A stretch of 64,000 nucleotides of DNA, taken from the NCBI RefSeq assembly GCF_000425785.1, contig NZ_AUEC01000014.1, forward strand, positions 1 through 64,000, read 5' to 3'. Numbering within the stretch: the stretch's first letter is position 1; each line of letters starts with the position of its first letter. This DNA is from Pseudomonas taiwanensis DSM 21245. GTDB lineage: Bacteria > Pseudomonadota > Gammaproteobacteria > Pseudomonadales > Pseudomonadaceae. A program made the translations under genes and the position numbers. The notes under the pieces were generated by a model. The model was not told the origin of the DNA. It saw nothing but the letters and a program-made list of their open reading frames with translations, and ran no database searches. Below are positions 50,082 to 58,719 of this stretch, in pieces.

Positions 50082-53000
50082 TCAGGTTTCGTCGGTCAAC
50101 AGCTTGCCCTGGATGGCGCTGCCGCGCCCGGCCAGACGCATCACCACCACGAAGAACACCGGCACGAACACCACCGCCAGGGTGGCACTGAGCATGCCGC
50201 CGATCACTCCGGTGCCGATGGCCTGCTGACTGGCCGAGCTGGCGCCGGTGGCGATGGCCAGGGGCACCACGCCGAGGATGAACGCCAGGGAGGTCATGAC
50301 GATGGGGCGCAAGCGCAGACGGGCAGCCTGAACCGCAGCGTCGACGGCATCATGCCCCTGGTCGACCAGGCTCTTGGCGAACTCGATGATCAGGATGGCA
50401 TTTTTGGCCGACAAACCGATCAGGGTGATCAAGCCGACCTTGAAGAACACGTCGTTGGGCATGCCGCGCAGGGTCACCGCCAGCACCGCCCCTAGCACAC
50501 CCAGCGGCACCACCAGCAACACCGCGGTGGGGATCGACCAGCTTTCGTACAGTGCGGCCAGGCACAGGAACACCACCAGCAACGATAACCCCATCAGCAA
50601 GGGGGCCTGGCTGCCGGACAGACGCTCCTGCAGCGACAGGCCGGTCCATTCCAGACCCGTACCCACGGGCAACTGGGCTACCAGGCGCTCGATTTCAGCC
50701 ATCGCTTCACCCGAGCTGTAACCGGCCGCCGGTTCGCCTGAGATCGATACCGCCGGGTAACCGTTGTAGCGGGTCAGTTGCACGGGTCCGCTGACCCACC
50801 TGGCCTGGACGAAGGCAGCCAGAGGTACCATCTTGCCGCTGCTGTTGCGCACATGGATGTTCAGCAGGTCTTGCACCTGACTGCGCCGGTCGCCTTCGGC
50901 CTGTACCACCACGCGTTGCATGCGCCCCTGGTTGGGGAAGTCGTTGACGTAGTTGGAACCCACTGCGGTATCCAATACCGAGCCAATGTCGGCAAACGAC
51001 ACACCCAGGGCATTGGCCTGGCGGCGGTCGATTTCCAGTTGCACTTGTGGGCTTTCAGCCAGCGATGACTCGCGGACATTGGTCAGCACCTTGCTCTTGG
51101 CTGCGCCGGCCAGCAACTGGTCACGGGCTGCCATCAGCTCGCCATGACCGATGCCACCTCGGTCCTGCAGGCGGAACTCGAAACCCGTCGACTCGCCCAG
51201 GCCATCGATGGGCGGTGGCAGCACCGAGAAAGCGATCGCGTCCTTGATCTGGCTGAAGGCCACGGTTGCACGGTCGGCAATCGACTGGGCGCTGTCGTCA
51301 CTCCCTCGCTCGGACCAGTCCTTGAGCGTGGTGAAGGCTAGCGCGGCATTCTGCCCGCTACCTGAGAAGCTGAAGCCGAGGATCACCGTGGTGTTGCCCA
51401 CCCCTGGCTCCTGAGCGTTGTGGGCTTCGATCTGCGCTGCCACCTGCTCGGTGCGCATGCGGCTGGCACCGGGTGGCAACTGAATGTCGGTAATGGTGTA
51501 GCCCTGGTCTTCGGTGGGCAGGAATGCGGTGGGCAATTGGCTGAAACCATAACCCAGAACCGCCAGCAGCGCGCCATAGACCAGCAGATAACGGCCGCTG
51601 CGTTTGAGCGCCGCCATTACCCAGCGTTGGTAGCCTTCGCTTGTCGCTTCGAAGCGACGATTGAACCATCCGAAGAACCCCTTGCGCTCATGATGCCCGC
51701 CCTTGGCCACCGGTTTGAGCAGTGTCGCGCACAGGGCCGGTGTGAGGCTCAGTGCCAGGAATGCCGAGAACAGGATCGACACCGCCATGGACACCGAGAA
51801 CTGCTGGTAGATCACCCCGACCGAGCCTTTCATGAAGGCCATCGGCAGGAACACCGCCACCAGCACCAGGGTGATACCGACGATAGCGCCGCTGATCTGG
51901 CCCATGGCCTTGCGCGTCGCCGCCCTGGGCTCAAGACCTTCTTCAGCCATGATGCGCTCGACGTTCTCCACCACCACGATGGCATCGTCCACCAGGATAC
52001 CGATGGCCAATACCATTCCGAACAAAGTCAGCACATTGACCGAGAAGCCCATCGCCAGCATCACGGCAAAGGTACCCATCAGCGCCACTGGCACCACCAA
52101 GGTTGGGATTAGGGTGTAGCGCAGGTTCTGCAGGAACAGGAACATGACTGCGAACACCAGCAGCATGGCCTCGAACAGGGTGTTGATCACTTGCTTGATC
52201 GACACTTTGACGAACGGCGAGGTGTCATAGGGGATGTCGTACCGGACCCCTTCGGGGAAGTAGCGTGACAGCTCCTGCATTTTTGCCCGCACCAGATCGG
52301 CAGTCTCCATGGCGTTGGCGCCGGGGGCGAGCTGTACGCTGAAGGCCGTAGCTGGCTTGCCGTTCAGGCGAGTGCCGTACTGGTATTCTTGAGCACCGAT
52401 CTCAACCCGGGCGACGTCGCCGATGGTCACGCTGGAGCCGTCAGTATTGGCACGCAGCACGATGCCGGCGAATTCTTCCGGCGTGCTCAGCTGGCCCTTG
52501 ACCACCACATTGGCGGTGATCTCCTGTGTGCCACGGGCGGGCAGGTCGCCGATGCTGCCAGGCGCGACCTGGGCGTTCTGCGCGGCGATGGCGGCGGCGA
52601 CGTCATTGGGCGTGAGCTGGTAGCCGATCAGCTTGGCCGGGTCGATCCAGATGCGCATGGCCCGTTCGGAGCCATACAACTGCGCCTTGCCGACACCCTT
52701 GAGGCGACGGATCTCGTTCATCACATTGCGCGCCAGGATGTCGGACAGAGCGGTCTCATCCAGGCTGCCGTCCTCGGAGGTGAGGGTCGCGAGCAACAGG
52801 AAGCCGGTGGAGACCTTCTCCACTTGCAGGCCCTGTTGGGTGACGGGGCGGGGCAGGCGCGACTCGACGACCTTGAGCCGATTCTGCACGTCGACCTGGG
52901 CCATGTCCGGATGGGTGCCGGGCTCGAAGGTGGTGGTGATGGTGGCACTGCCCAGGCTGCTTTGCGACTCGAAGTAAAGCAGGTTGTCGGCACCGTTGAG

Positions 53001-53204
53001 CTCTTGCTCGATCAGGCTGACCACGCTCTCGTCCATGGTCGCCGCGGAAGCGCCGGGATAGACGGCGTAGATCTCGACCTGCGGTGGCGCCACGTTGGGG
53101 TACTGGGCCACCGGCAACTGCACAATCGACAGCGCTCCGGCCAAAAGAATGAACAGCGCCACCACCCAGGCGAAGATGGGGCGGTCAATGAAGAACTGCG
53201 GCAT
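50082..53204 (-). CDS. RND multidrug efflux pump, inner-membrane transporter (HAE1 family)
   Basis: A 1040-residue protein of full family length beginning MPQFFIDRPIFAWVVALFIL. It has the duplicated twelve-helix RND plan, the proton-relay aspartates in GILVDDAIVVVENVER (about 406-407), and a C-terminal half with GLITLIGLSAKNAILIIEFA. It would form a trimer that exports hydrophobic drugs using the proton gradient. It is 11 bp downstream of its adaptor gene. No outer-membrane TolC/OprM-type gene is next to it, so the pump must borrow one. Confidence 0.94.
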   Translation of the reverse strand: MPQFFIDRPIFAWVVALFILLAGALSIVQLPVAQYPNVAPPQVEIYAVYPGASAATMDESVVSLIEQELNGADNLLYFESQSSLGSATITTTFEPGTHPDMAQVDVQNRLKVVESRLPRPVTQQGLQVEKVSTGFLLLATLTSEDGSLDETALSDILARNVMNEIRRLKGVGKAQLYGSERAMRIWIDPAKLIGYQLTPNDVAAAIAAQNAQVAPGSIGDLPARGTQEITANVVVKGQLSTPEEFAGIVLRANTDGSSVTIGDVARVEIGAQEYQYGTRLNGKPATAFSVQLAPGANAMETADLVRAKMQELSRYFPEGVRYDIPYDTSPFVKVSIKQVINTLFEAMLLVFAVMFLFLQNLRYTLIPTLVVPVALMGTFAVMLAMGFSVNVLTLFGMVLAIGILVDDAIVVVENVERIMAEEGLEPRAATRKAMGQISGAIVGITLVLVAVFLPMAFMKGSVGVIYQQFSVSMAVSILFSAFLALSLTPALCATLLKPVAKGGHHERKGFFGWFNRRFEATSEGYQRWVMAALKRSGRYLLVYGALLAVLGYGFSQLPTAFLPTEDQGYTITDIQLPPGASRMRTEQVAAQIEAHNAQEPGVGNTTVILGFSFSGSGQNAALAFTTLKDWSERGSDDSAQSIADRATVAFSQIKDAIAFSVLPPPIDGLGESTGFEFRLQDRGGIGHGELMAARDQLLAGAAKSKVLTNVRESSLAESPQVQLEIDRRQANALGVSFADIGSVLDTAVGSNYVNDFPNQGRMQRVVVQAEGDRRSQVQDLLNIHVRNSSGKMVPLAAFVQARWVSGPVQLTRYNGYPAVSISGEPAAGYSSGEAMAEIERLVAQLPVGTGLEWTGLSLQERLSGSQAPLLMGLSLLVVFLCLAALYESWSIPTAVLLVVPLGVLGAVLAVTLRGMPNDVFFKVGLITLIGLSAKNAILIIEFAKSLVDQGHDAVDAAVQAARLRLRPIVMTSLAFILGVVPLAIATGASSASQQAIGTGVIGGMLSATLAVVFVPVFFVVVMRLAGRGSAIQGKLLTDET

Positions 53205-53215
53205 GGATCAGGCCC

Positions 53216-54391
53216 TCACTGGCCGAGGTGTTGGGCAACGGGCTGGGCACCCTGGGGGGCGTCGACTTGCACCTGGTCGCCGGCCTTGATGTGTTGCAGC
53301 CCTTCGATGACCACGCGCTCACCAGGGGCCAGGCCTTCGCTGACCACCCAGCGGTCACCTTGGGCGTTGCCCAGCGCGACTTGGCGCTCGCTGACCTGGG
53401 ACCGTTGGTCGACCACCAGCACCTTCGGTACCCCGGCACTGTCACGCAGGATGGCCCGTTGCGGGACACTGATACCCTTGGGTTGCAGCGCCTGTTCGAG
53501 GCGAACGCGCACGTAGCTGCCCGGCAGCAGGTCGAGATCCGGGTTGGGGAACTCGCTGCGTAGGGTGATCTGGTTGGTGCTCGGATCGACACTGATGTCG
53601 GAGAACAGCAACTTCCCCGGCAGCGGGTAGGCGCTGCCGTCGTCCTGGATCAACGTGGCACGGGCCTGGCCATCACCTGCCTGTTGCAGCTCGCCTGCCC
53701 GCAAGGCGCGGCGCAGGGCGTTGAGTTCGCGGGTCGACTGGGTGACGTCGGCATGGATCGGGTCCAATTGCTGGATGGTCGCCAGGGGCGTGGTCTCGTT
53801 CTGCCCGACCAGTGCGCCCTCGGTGACGAGCGCTCGGCCAATGCGCCCCGAGATAGGGGCGGTGACCGTGGCGTAACCCAGGTTCAGGCGTGCCCGCTCG
53901 AGCGCCGCCTTGGCTTCGGCGACCGCCGCATCGGCTTGCAGGAACGCCGCGCGCGCATTGTCGTACTCCTGGCGACTGACGGCCTTGTCGTCGACCAGCT
54001 CGCGGTAGCGTTGCTCCTGCAGCCGGGCCTGGTACAAGGTAGCCTGGGCCTTGGCCAGGGTAGCGCGGGCGCTGTCATGGTCAGCCTTGAACGGTGCCGG
54101 GTCGATCAGGAACAGCACATCGCCTTGCTTGACGTCGCTGCCCTCGCGGTACACACGCTTGAGCACCACGCCCGCCACCCGGGCGCGAACTTCGGCGGTG
54201 CGCGGGGCGAGCAGCCGGCCGCTCAGCTCGGTGCTGACTGCCAGAGGCTGCAGCTGCACGGTTTCCACGCGCACCTGGGGCTTGGGTGTTTGTTCATTGG
54301 GTTGCGAGCTGTCGTCGCATCCGGCCAGAGTCAGGGTGACAAGCGCCAGAAGCGCCATGGGGCGCAGGCGCGAAGGGAAAGAAATAGGCAT
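53216..54391 (-). CDS. RND efflux periplasmic adaptor (membrane fusion protein)
   Basis: A 391-residue lipoprotein (lipobox TLAGC about residue 24). Features are the lipoyl half-motifs (RARVAGVVLKRVYREGSDVK; LNLGYATVTAPISGRIGRAL), a coiled-coil hairpin (ATLAKAQATLYQARLQEQRY, NARAAFLQADAAVAEAKAAL) and the beta-barrel and membrane-proximal domains. It bridges the inner-membrane pump and the outer-membrane channel. First gene of the pump operon, divergent from a two-component system that probably controls it. Confidence 0.94.
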   Translation of the reverse strand: MPISFPSRLRPMALLALVTLTLAGCDDSSQPNEQTPKPQVRVETVQLQPLAVSTELSGRLLAPRTAEVRARVAGVVLKRVYREGSDVKQGDVLFLIDPAPFKADHDSARATLAKAQATLYQARLQEQRYRELVDDKAVSRQEYDNARAAFLQADAAVAEAKAALERARLNLGYATVTAPISGRIGRALVTEGALVGQNETTPLATIQQLDPIHADVTQSTRELNALRRALRAGELQQAGDGQARATLIQDDGSAYPLPGKLLFSDISVDPSTNQITLRSEFPNPDLDLLPGSYVRVRLEQALQPKGISVPQRAILRDSAGVPKVLVVDQRSQVSERQVALGNAQGDRWVVSEGLAPGERVVIEGLQHIKAGDQVQVDAPQGAQPVAQHLGQ

Positions 54392-54466
54392 ACCGATCTT
54401 CCGATGATGAGCGTGCGTATCCTAAGGCAGCCGCGGGCTGGCTGCCTGTTACCAGCTGTAGGGCGA

Positions 54467-54483
54467 GTGTGAAAAAGTGTGAA
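54467..54483. promoter_or_regulatory. direct repeat, OmpR-family regulator site candidate
   Basis: GTGTGAA occurs at 54467 and 54477, exactly 10 bp apart, in the 157-bp gap between the divergent adaptor gene and response regulator gene. Head-to-tail half-sites one helical turn apart are typical of OmpR/PhoB regulators, so the adjacent regulator may bind here and control both operons. Confidence 0.5.
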
Positions 54484-54548
54484 GAATGGCCCTGACGCAG
54501 CGTAGGATTCTATATCCTGCCTGCCTCTTGTTATGTATCAAAGTGCGT

Positions 54549-55250
54549 ATGCCAAACCTTCTTCTGGTCGAAGACGACAGCGCGTTGTCCGAGCTGATTG
54601 CCAGCTACCTCCAACGAAACGACTACCATGTGCAGGTGATTGCCCGTGGCGACCATGTCCTGGACGCATTCCATCAACAAAGGCCCGACCTGGTGATACT
54701 CGACCTGATGCTGCCGGGCCTCGATGGCCTGCAGGTGTGTCGCTTGCTGCGCCAGGCCTCGCAGAGCCTGCCCATTCTGATGCTCACCGCCCGTGATGAC
54801 AGTCACGATCAGGTCTTGGGGTTGGAGATGGGCGCGGACGACTATGTCACCAAGCCCTGCGAGCCCAGGGTATTGCTGGCCCGCGTGCGCACCCTGTTGC
54901 GCCGTAGCAGCGTCAACGAGCCGCGCCTGGAAAGTGATCTGATCCAGGTGGGGAGTTTGCGCATCGACCTGGCCGAACGCGCGGTGACGTGGCGGGGCGA
55001 AGAAGTGGAACTGTCGAGCGGCGAGTACAACCTGCTGGTGGTGTTGGCGCGCAGTGCCGGCGAGGTGCTGAGCCGCGATCGCATTCTGCAGGAACTGCGG
55101 GGTATCGAATTCAACGGCACCGATCGCTCGGTGGACGTCGCCATTTCCAAGCTGCGTCGCAAGTTCGACGACAATGCCGGCGAAGCGCGCAAGATCAAGA
55201 CCGTTTGGGGCAAGGGATACCTGTTCAGTCGTGTCGAGTGGGAGTGCTGA
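54549..55250 (+). CDS. OmpR/PhoB-family response regulator
   Basis: A 233-residue regulator starting MPNLLLVEDDSALSELIASY. The receiver domain has the acid pair ED-D (8-10), phospho-acceptor aspartate in LVILDLMLPG, threonine in LMLTARDD and lysine in DYVTKPCEP. The C-terminal winged helix includes LSSGEYNLLVVLARSAGEVL and the recognition region GTDRSVDVAISKLRRKFDDN, GKGYLFS. The start at 54549 fits the family. It resembles RstA-type regulators. It is followed after 6 bp by its kinase and faces the efflux operon. Confidence 0.94.
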   Translation: MPNLLLVEDDSALSELIASYLQRNDYHVQVIARGDHVLDAFHQQRPDLVILDLMLPGLDGLQVCRLLRQASQSLPILMLTARDDSHDQVLGLEMGADDYVTKPCEPRVLLARVRTLLRRSSVNEPRLESDLIQVGSLRIDLAERAVTWRGEEVELSSGEYNLLVVLARSAGEVLSRDRILQELRGIEFNGTDRSVDVAISKLRRKFDDNAGEARKIKTVWGKGYLFSRVEWEC

Positions 55251-55256
55251 ACCCGC

Positions 55257-56558
55257 ATGCTGAAAATCCTGGTGCGCCTGTACCTAGTGATCATCGTCGC
55301 CTACGCCGGTGCCTTGCTGTTGATTCCGGATGCCATCGTCGGACTGTTCCAGGACCGCTTCATGGCCTATAACCTGGAGCAGGCCAAAGGTGTACAGACC
55401 TTGATCGTCCGCCAGTTCCAACAGACCCCGTCCGAGCAGTGGCCGACGGTGGAGCGGGACCTGGCCAAGGTGTTCGAGCCGCTCCAGGTCCAATTGCTGC
55501 GCAATGACCAGGCGGGCTTGAGCCGCGACGAACAGGCGCGCCTGGCGCAAGGGCTTTATGCGGTGCGTATCGGCGATTGGGGTTACTACGAGACCGTTTT
55601 GGCCCCGCTGAACAATGACTGGCTGGTACGTTTGCATGCGCCGCCCGATCCGCTGGACATCAACCTCTTGTCCTGGGGCGTTACCGTGTTGATTGGCGCG
55701 GCCATGCTGGGATGCCTGCTGCTGTGGGTGTGGCCGCACTGGCGTGACCTTGAGCGACTCAAGGAGACCGCAAGGTGTCTGGGCCAAGGGCAGATGGCCG
55801 AGCGCACGCACATTTCGCCGCATTCCAACATCGGAGAACTGGCGGGAGTGTTCGACACCATGGCCAGTGACCTGGAACGGCATGTGAATCAGCAACGTGA
55901 ACTGCTGAACGCGGTTTCCCATGAGCTGCGCACGCCGCTGACCCGCCTGGATTTCGGCCTCGTGCTGCTGTTCGATGAAGTGCCGCCAGCCAGTCGCAAA
56001 CGCCTGCTGGAACTCGTTGGGCATGTGCGCGAGCTGGATGAGCTGGTGCTTGAGTTGTTGTCCTATAGCCGCTTGTACAACGCCGACCAGGCCCGTGAGC
56101 GGGTCGAGGTGTCGCTGCTGGAGTTGGTCGACAGCGTGCTGGGCGGTTTTGCCGAGGAGCTGGACGGCCGTGGTATCCAATGGGAAGTGCGCGCAGAGGG
56201 CATGTTGCCGCGCTTCGTGCTCGACCCGAGGTTGACCGCGCGTGCAGTGCAGAACCTCGTGCGCAACGCCATGCGTTATTGCGACCAGAGCCTGTTGCTG
56301 CGCTTGCGGCAGGAGGAGGACGGGGCCTGCCTGCTGACCGTGGAGGATGATGGCATCGGTATTCCGCCCGAAGAACGCGAACGCATCTTCCAGCCGTTCT
56401 ATCGCCTGGATCGCAGCCGTGACCGCAACACCGGTGGGTTTGGCTTGGGGCTGGCGATCAGCCGAAGGGCGATCGAGGGGCAGGGCGGGACATTGACCGT
56501 GGCGCAGTCGGCGTTAGGGGGGGCGCAGTTCAGGATTCGTCTGCCGGCGTCTTCCTAG
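55257..56558 (+). CDS. sensor histidine kinase, RstB-like
   Basis: A 433-residue membrane kinase: first transmembrane segment (LVIIVAYAGALLLIPDAIVG), periplasmic domain (about 30-135), second transmembrane segment (VTVLIGAAMLGCLLLWVWPH), HAMP-like linker, HisKA with NAVSHELRTPLTRLDFGL, and HATPase with N-box LVRNAMRYC, DDGIGIPPEERERIFQPFYR and GFGLGLAIS. It would phosphorylate the neighbouring regulator. Its stop overlaps a convergent small membrane protein gene by 4 bp. Confidence 0.94.
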   Translation: MLKILVRLYLVIIVAYAGALLLIPDAIVGLFQDRFMAYNLEQAKGVQTLIVRQFQQTPSEQWPTVERDLAKVFEPLQVQLLRNDQAGLSRDEQARLAQGLYAVRIGDWGYYETVLAPLNNDWLVRLHAPPDPLDINLLSWGVTVLIGAAMLGCLLLWVWPHWRDLERLKETARCLGQGQMAERTHISPHSNIGELAGVFDTMASDLERHVNQQRELLNAVSHELRTPLTRLDFGLVLLFDEVPPASRKRLLELVGHVRELDELVLELLSYSRLYNADQARERVEVSLLELVDSVLGGFAEELDGRGIQWEVRAEGMLPRFVLDPRLTARAVQNLVRNAMRYCDQSLLLRLRQEEDGACLLTVEDDGIGIPPEERERIFQPFYRLDRSRDRNTGGFGLGLAISRRAIEGQGGTLTVAQSALGGAQFRIRLPASS

Positions 56559-56722
56559 GCGAGGAATCCGGGTGAGGTGGGCGGGTCCTGAGCATCCTGC
56601 TTGAGGGTGAAGTAGACGGCGGCGCCGCACAGGCCAACCAGTCCCACGCTGGCCACGATGATGTCGCCCAGGACCATGCCGAGGACTAAAACCAACAAAC
56701 TGAGGCGTGAGAGGGTGGTCAT
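56555..56722 (-). CDS. small membrane protein of unknown function
   Basis: A 55-residue protein: MTTLSRLSLLVLVLGMVLGD, IIVASVGLVGLCGAAVYFTL, then a polar tail KQDAQDPPTSPGFLA. Two hydrophobic helices separated by an aspartate suggest an inner-membrane protein. The ATG at 56722 is preferred to a longer frame. Convergent and overlapping with the kinase gene. Similar short ORFs beside two-component genes are found in Pseudomonas, but no function is known to me. Confidence 0.55.
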   Translation of the reverse strand: MTTLSRLSLLVLVLGMVLGDIIVASVGLVGLCGAAVYFTLKQDAQDPPTSPGFLA

Positions 56723-56835
56723 GGCGAGCTCCGTGGCGATTGGTCCGTCCCTGTTCCCTACCTTAACGCGTTGGATCCGATTTTGCAGCGCCAATATCGA
56801 GGGGTACAAATGTTCTCTTTCCGTTTCGCTGCGTT

Positions 56836-56910
56836 CTATAGTCGGCCTATAATCGTCTGTAAAATCGCGCTTCTATAATTTGTCTATAATCGCTCTATAG
56901 TTTCCTATAA
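56836..56910. promoter_or_regulatory. array of CTATA repeats spaced about one helical turn
   Basis: CTATA(A/G) occurs at 56836, 56847, 56873, 56884, 56895 and 56905, with a degenerate copy (CTGTAAAAT) at 56857. Spacings are 11, 10, 16, 11, 11 and 10 bp. Three copies read CTATAAT, also resembling -10 boxes. The array ends 20 bp before the ATG of the ATPase gene and is AT-rich in GC-rich surroundings. Confidence 0.75.
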
Positions 56911-56930
56911 CCGACGCTCAAAGGACCGGA

Positions 56931-58088
56931 ATGACCGAAACCCTCTATCACCGACCCGCCCTGGCTGCGCGGCTTTCCAAACTGATCTTGCAGGTCGCGG
57001 TGGGCAGTGCTGCCAGCTCGGGCGTTTTCCTGGCGGCGCCACGGCGTACCGGTAAGTCCACCTTCGCCCGTGAAGACCTGCGGCCTGCCTTGGAGGCGAC
57101 AGGGGCGATCGTGCTGTACGCCGACTTGTGGAAAGACCTGAAGAAAGACCCTGGCCAGGTCATCGTCGAGGCGGTACGCGAAGCGGTCGGGCGCAATGAG
57201 GGTTTCATCACACGGCTGGCACGGTCGTCGGGGATGGAGAAGGTCGTAGTCGGTGGCCTCAACTTCAGCCTGGACAAGATTGGCCTGGGCAAGGACATCG
57301 ACCTGACGGCAGCGTTGGTGGCACTTTCCGATGAGTCGAAGAAGATCATCGTGCTGATCATCGACGAAGCGCAACATGCGATCACCACCGACGAAGGCGT
57401 GGCAGCACTGTTCGCGCTCAAGGCGGCGAGGGACGAGCTCAACAGCTCAAGGCACTACGGCCTGCGCATCGTTTGCACCGGTTCGAATCGGGACAAGCTG
57501 GCGATGTTGCGCAACAGCAAGGACCAGGCATTCTTTGGCGCTTCGATGGTGCAGTTTCCAACGCTGGACCAGGACTTCATCGACTGGTTCTGCGCCAACG
57601 TCGATCTTGCCGGAGCACTGGACCCTGCTCAGGTGTTCCAGCTGTTCAAGGAGAGTGGTTATCGTCCTGAACTGCTGGGCGCGGCAGCCGACGAGATCCG
57701 ATTCGACTTCGTCATCGAGCCGGATGCGATTCCTGCACGCTTTGCCGAACGGGTGCGCGCCCAGGCCGATGAGCTGAACGCCAACCTCAGGAAGGTAATT
57801 CACAGCCTGACCCCGATCCAGTCGGCGGTGATTCGGGTGATGAGCGTCAAGGGCGATGACTACGCGCCCTTCGAAGCGCCGACCATGGTGCTTTACGGCA
57901 AGGCCATGACCCTGGCGGGCATCGAGGCGAGTGACGTCCATGTCGAGGTTCCCGGCGTGCAGCAGGCCCTGATCGCGCTACAGCAGAAGAAACTGGTGTG
58001 GAAAGCCTCGCGAGGCGTGTACGCGGTCGATGACTCGGTGATTGCCGAAGTGCTTCGCGCCGATGGCCTGCTCGAAGGTCTGGAATGA
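56931..58088 (+). CDS. AAA-type ATPase with C-terminal winged-helix-like region, function unknown
   Basis: A 385-residue protein. Walker A is APRRTGKSTFARED (about 35-48), Walker B IIVLIIDEAQHA (about 140), with a sensor-like segment LRIVCTGSNRDKLAML and FPTLDQDFIDWF. The last 120 residues (ANLRKVIHSLTPIQSAVIRV, GIEASDVHVEVPGVQQALIA, LQQKKLVWKASRGVYAVDDS) look like a winged helix, as in the 'archaeal ATPase' and similar STAND-like P-loop proteins. It stands alone behind the CTATA array, which suggests autoregulation through its own DNA-binding part. It could be involved in DNA maintenance, stress or mobile-element defence; nothing in the neighbours decides. Confidence 0.8.
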   Translation: MTETLYHRPALAARLSKLILQVAVGSAASSGVFLAAPRRTGKSTFAREDLRPALEATGAIVLYADLWKDLKKDPGQVIVEAVREAVGRNEGFITRLARSSGMEKVVVGGLNFSLDKIGLGKDIDLTAALVALSDESKKIIVLIIDEAQHAITTDEGVAALFALKAARDELNSSRHYGLRIVCTGSNRDKLAMLRNSKDQAFFGASMVQFPTLDQDFIDWFCANVDLAGALDPAQVFQLFKESGYRPELLGAAADEIRFDFVIEPDAIPARFAERVRAQADELNANLRKVIHSLTPIQSAVIRVMSVKGDDYAPFEAPTMVLYGKAMTLAGIEASDVHVEVPGVQQALIALQQKKLVWKASRGVYAVDDSVIAEVLRADGLLEGLE

Positions 58089-58281
58089 GCCCGCTCGAAG
58101 GCGGCGCGGGGTCTTGAGCTACGAACCTTCATAACGACTATAGCGAACCTGCCTATGGCCAGCGGATGCCCAGGGCTAGACTGAGCAGGTTGAGCCTGTC
58201 GACCTGCTGACGCCACAATAAAAAAGGGCTGTATCCGCCGAACGTTGATTTTCCTATCGGGGCGCGTCGGAGAATTGCCAC

Positions 58282-58662
58282 ATGAAACGCACGTCCAGCA
58301 TTCGTCCATCACTTTCCATTACCCGTCATGCGCTGGTACCGCTGTTTGCGGCCCTACTGGTGACGGGGTGCGCCCATGACCCGGATATCCGGATGGGGCA
58401 TGACAATGTGGCGGGGACCACGCTGAAAAGCCCGCCCGACTTCATAAAATGCGTACGGGATGAGCTTCCTGCGGGTGAGAAGGCATTCATGCGCGAAGAC
58501 AACCATGCGCTGGCGCTGTTCCTCGAAAGCACGGACCCACGACAGTCCACCGGCCTGGTCGAGATTCGCCCGTCTGGAACGCAGCATCACTATTCCGCTT
58601 ATCAACGCGATGCCTGGTACGACAAGGGCAGGTTGTTGGACGCAGCACTGATGTGCTCGTGA
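58282..58662 (+). CDS. small lipoprotein of unknown function
   Basis: A 126-residue protein with a long signal peptide and lipobox VTGCAH (cysteine about 30). The mature part (DPDIRMGHDNVAGTTLKSPP, FIKCVRDELPAGEKAFMRED, YSAYQRDAWYDKGRLLDAAL, MCS) has two further cysteines likely to form a disulfide. GGAG lies 10 bp before the ATG at 58282. Small lipoproteins with this mature pattern occur in Pseudomonas without assigned function. Confidence 0.7.
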   Translation: MKRTSSIRPSLSITRHALVPLFAALLVTGCAHDPDIRMGHDNVAGTTLKSPPDFIKCVRDELPAGEKAFMREDNHALALFLESTDPRQSTGLVEIRPSGTQHHYSAYQRDAWYDKGRLLDAALMCS

Positions 58663-58719
58663 GTTGTCTGATCGCCGTGGGAAGGGGCAGGGAGCCTTGG
58701 AGCTCCCTGTCTTGCACGT

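Noticed and set aside
58089-58281. Small RNA or gene between the ATPase and the lipoprotein
   Set aside because: No convincing promoter, terminator or coding frame was found; only a weak CTATA-like pair is present.
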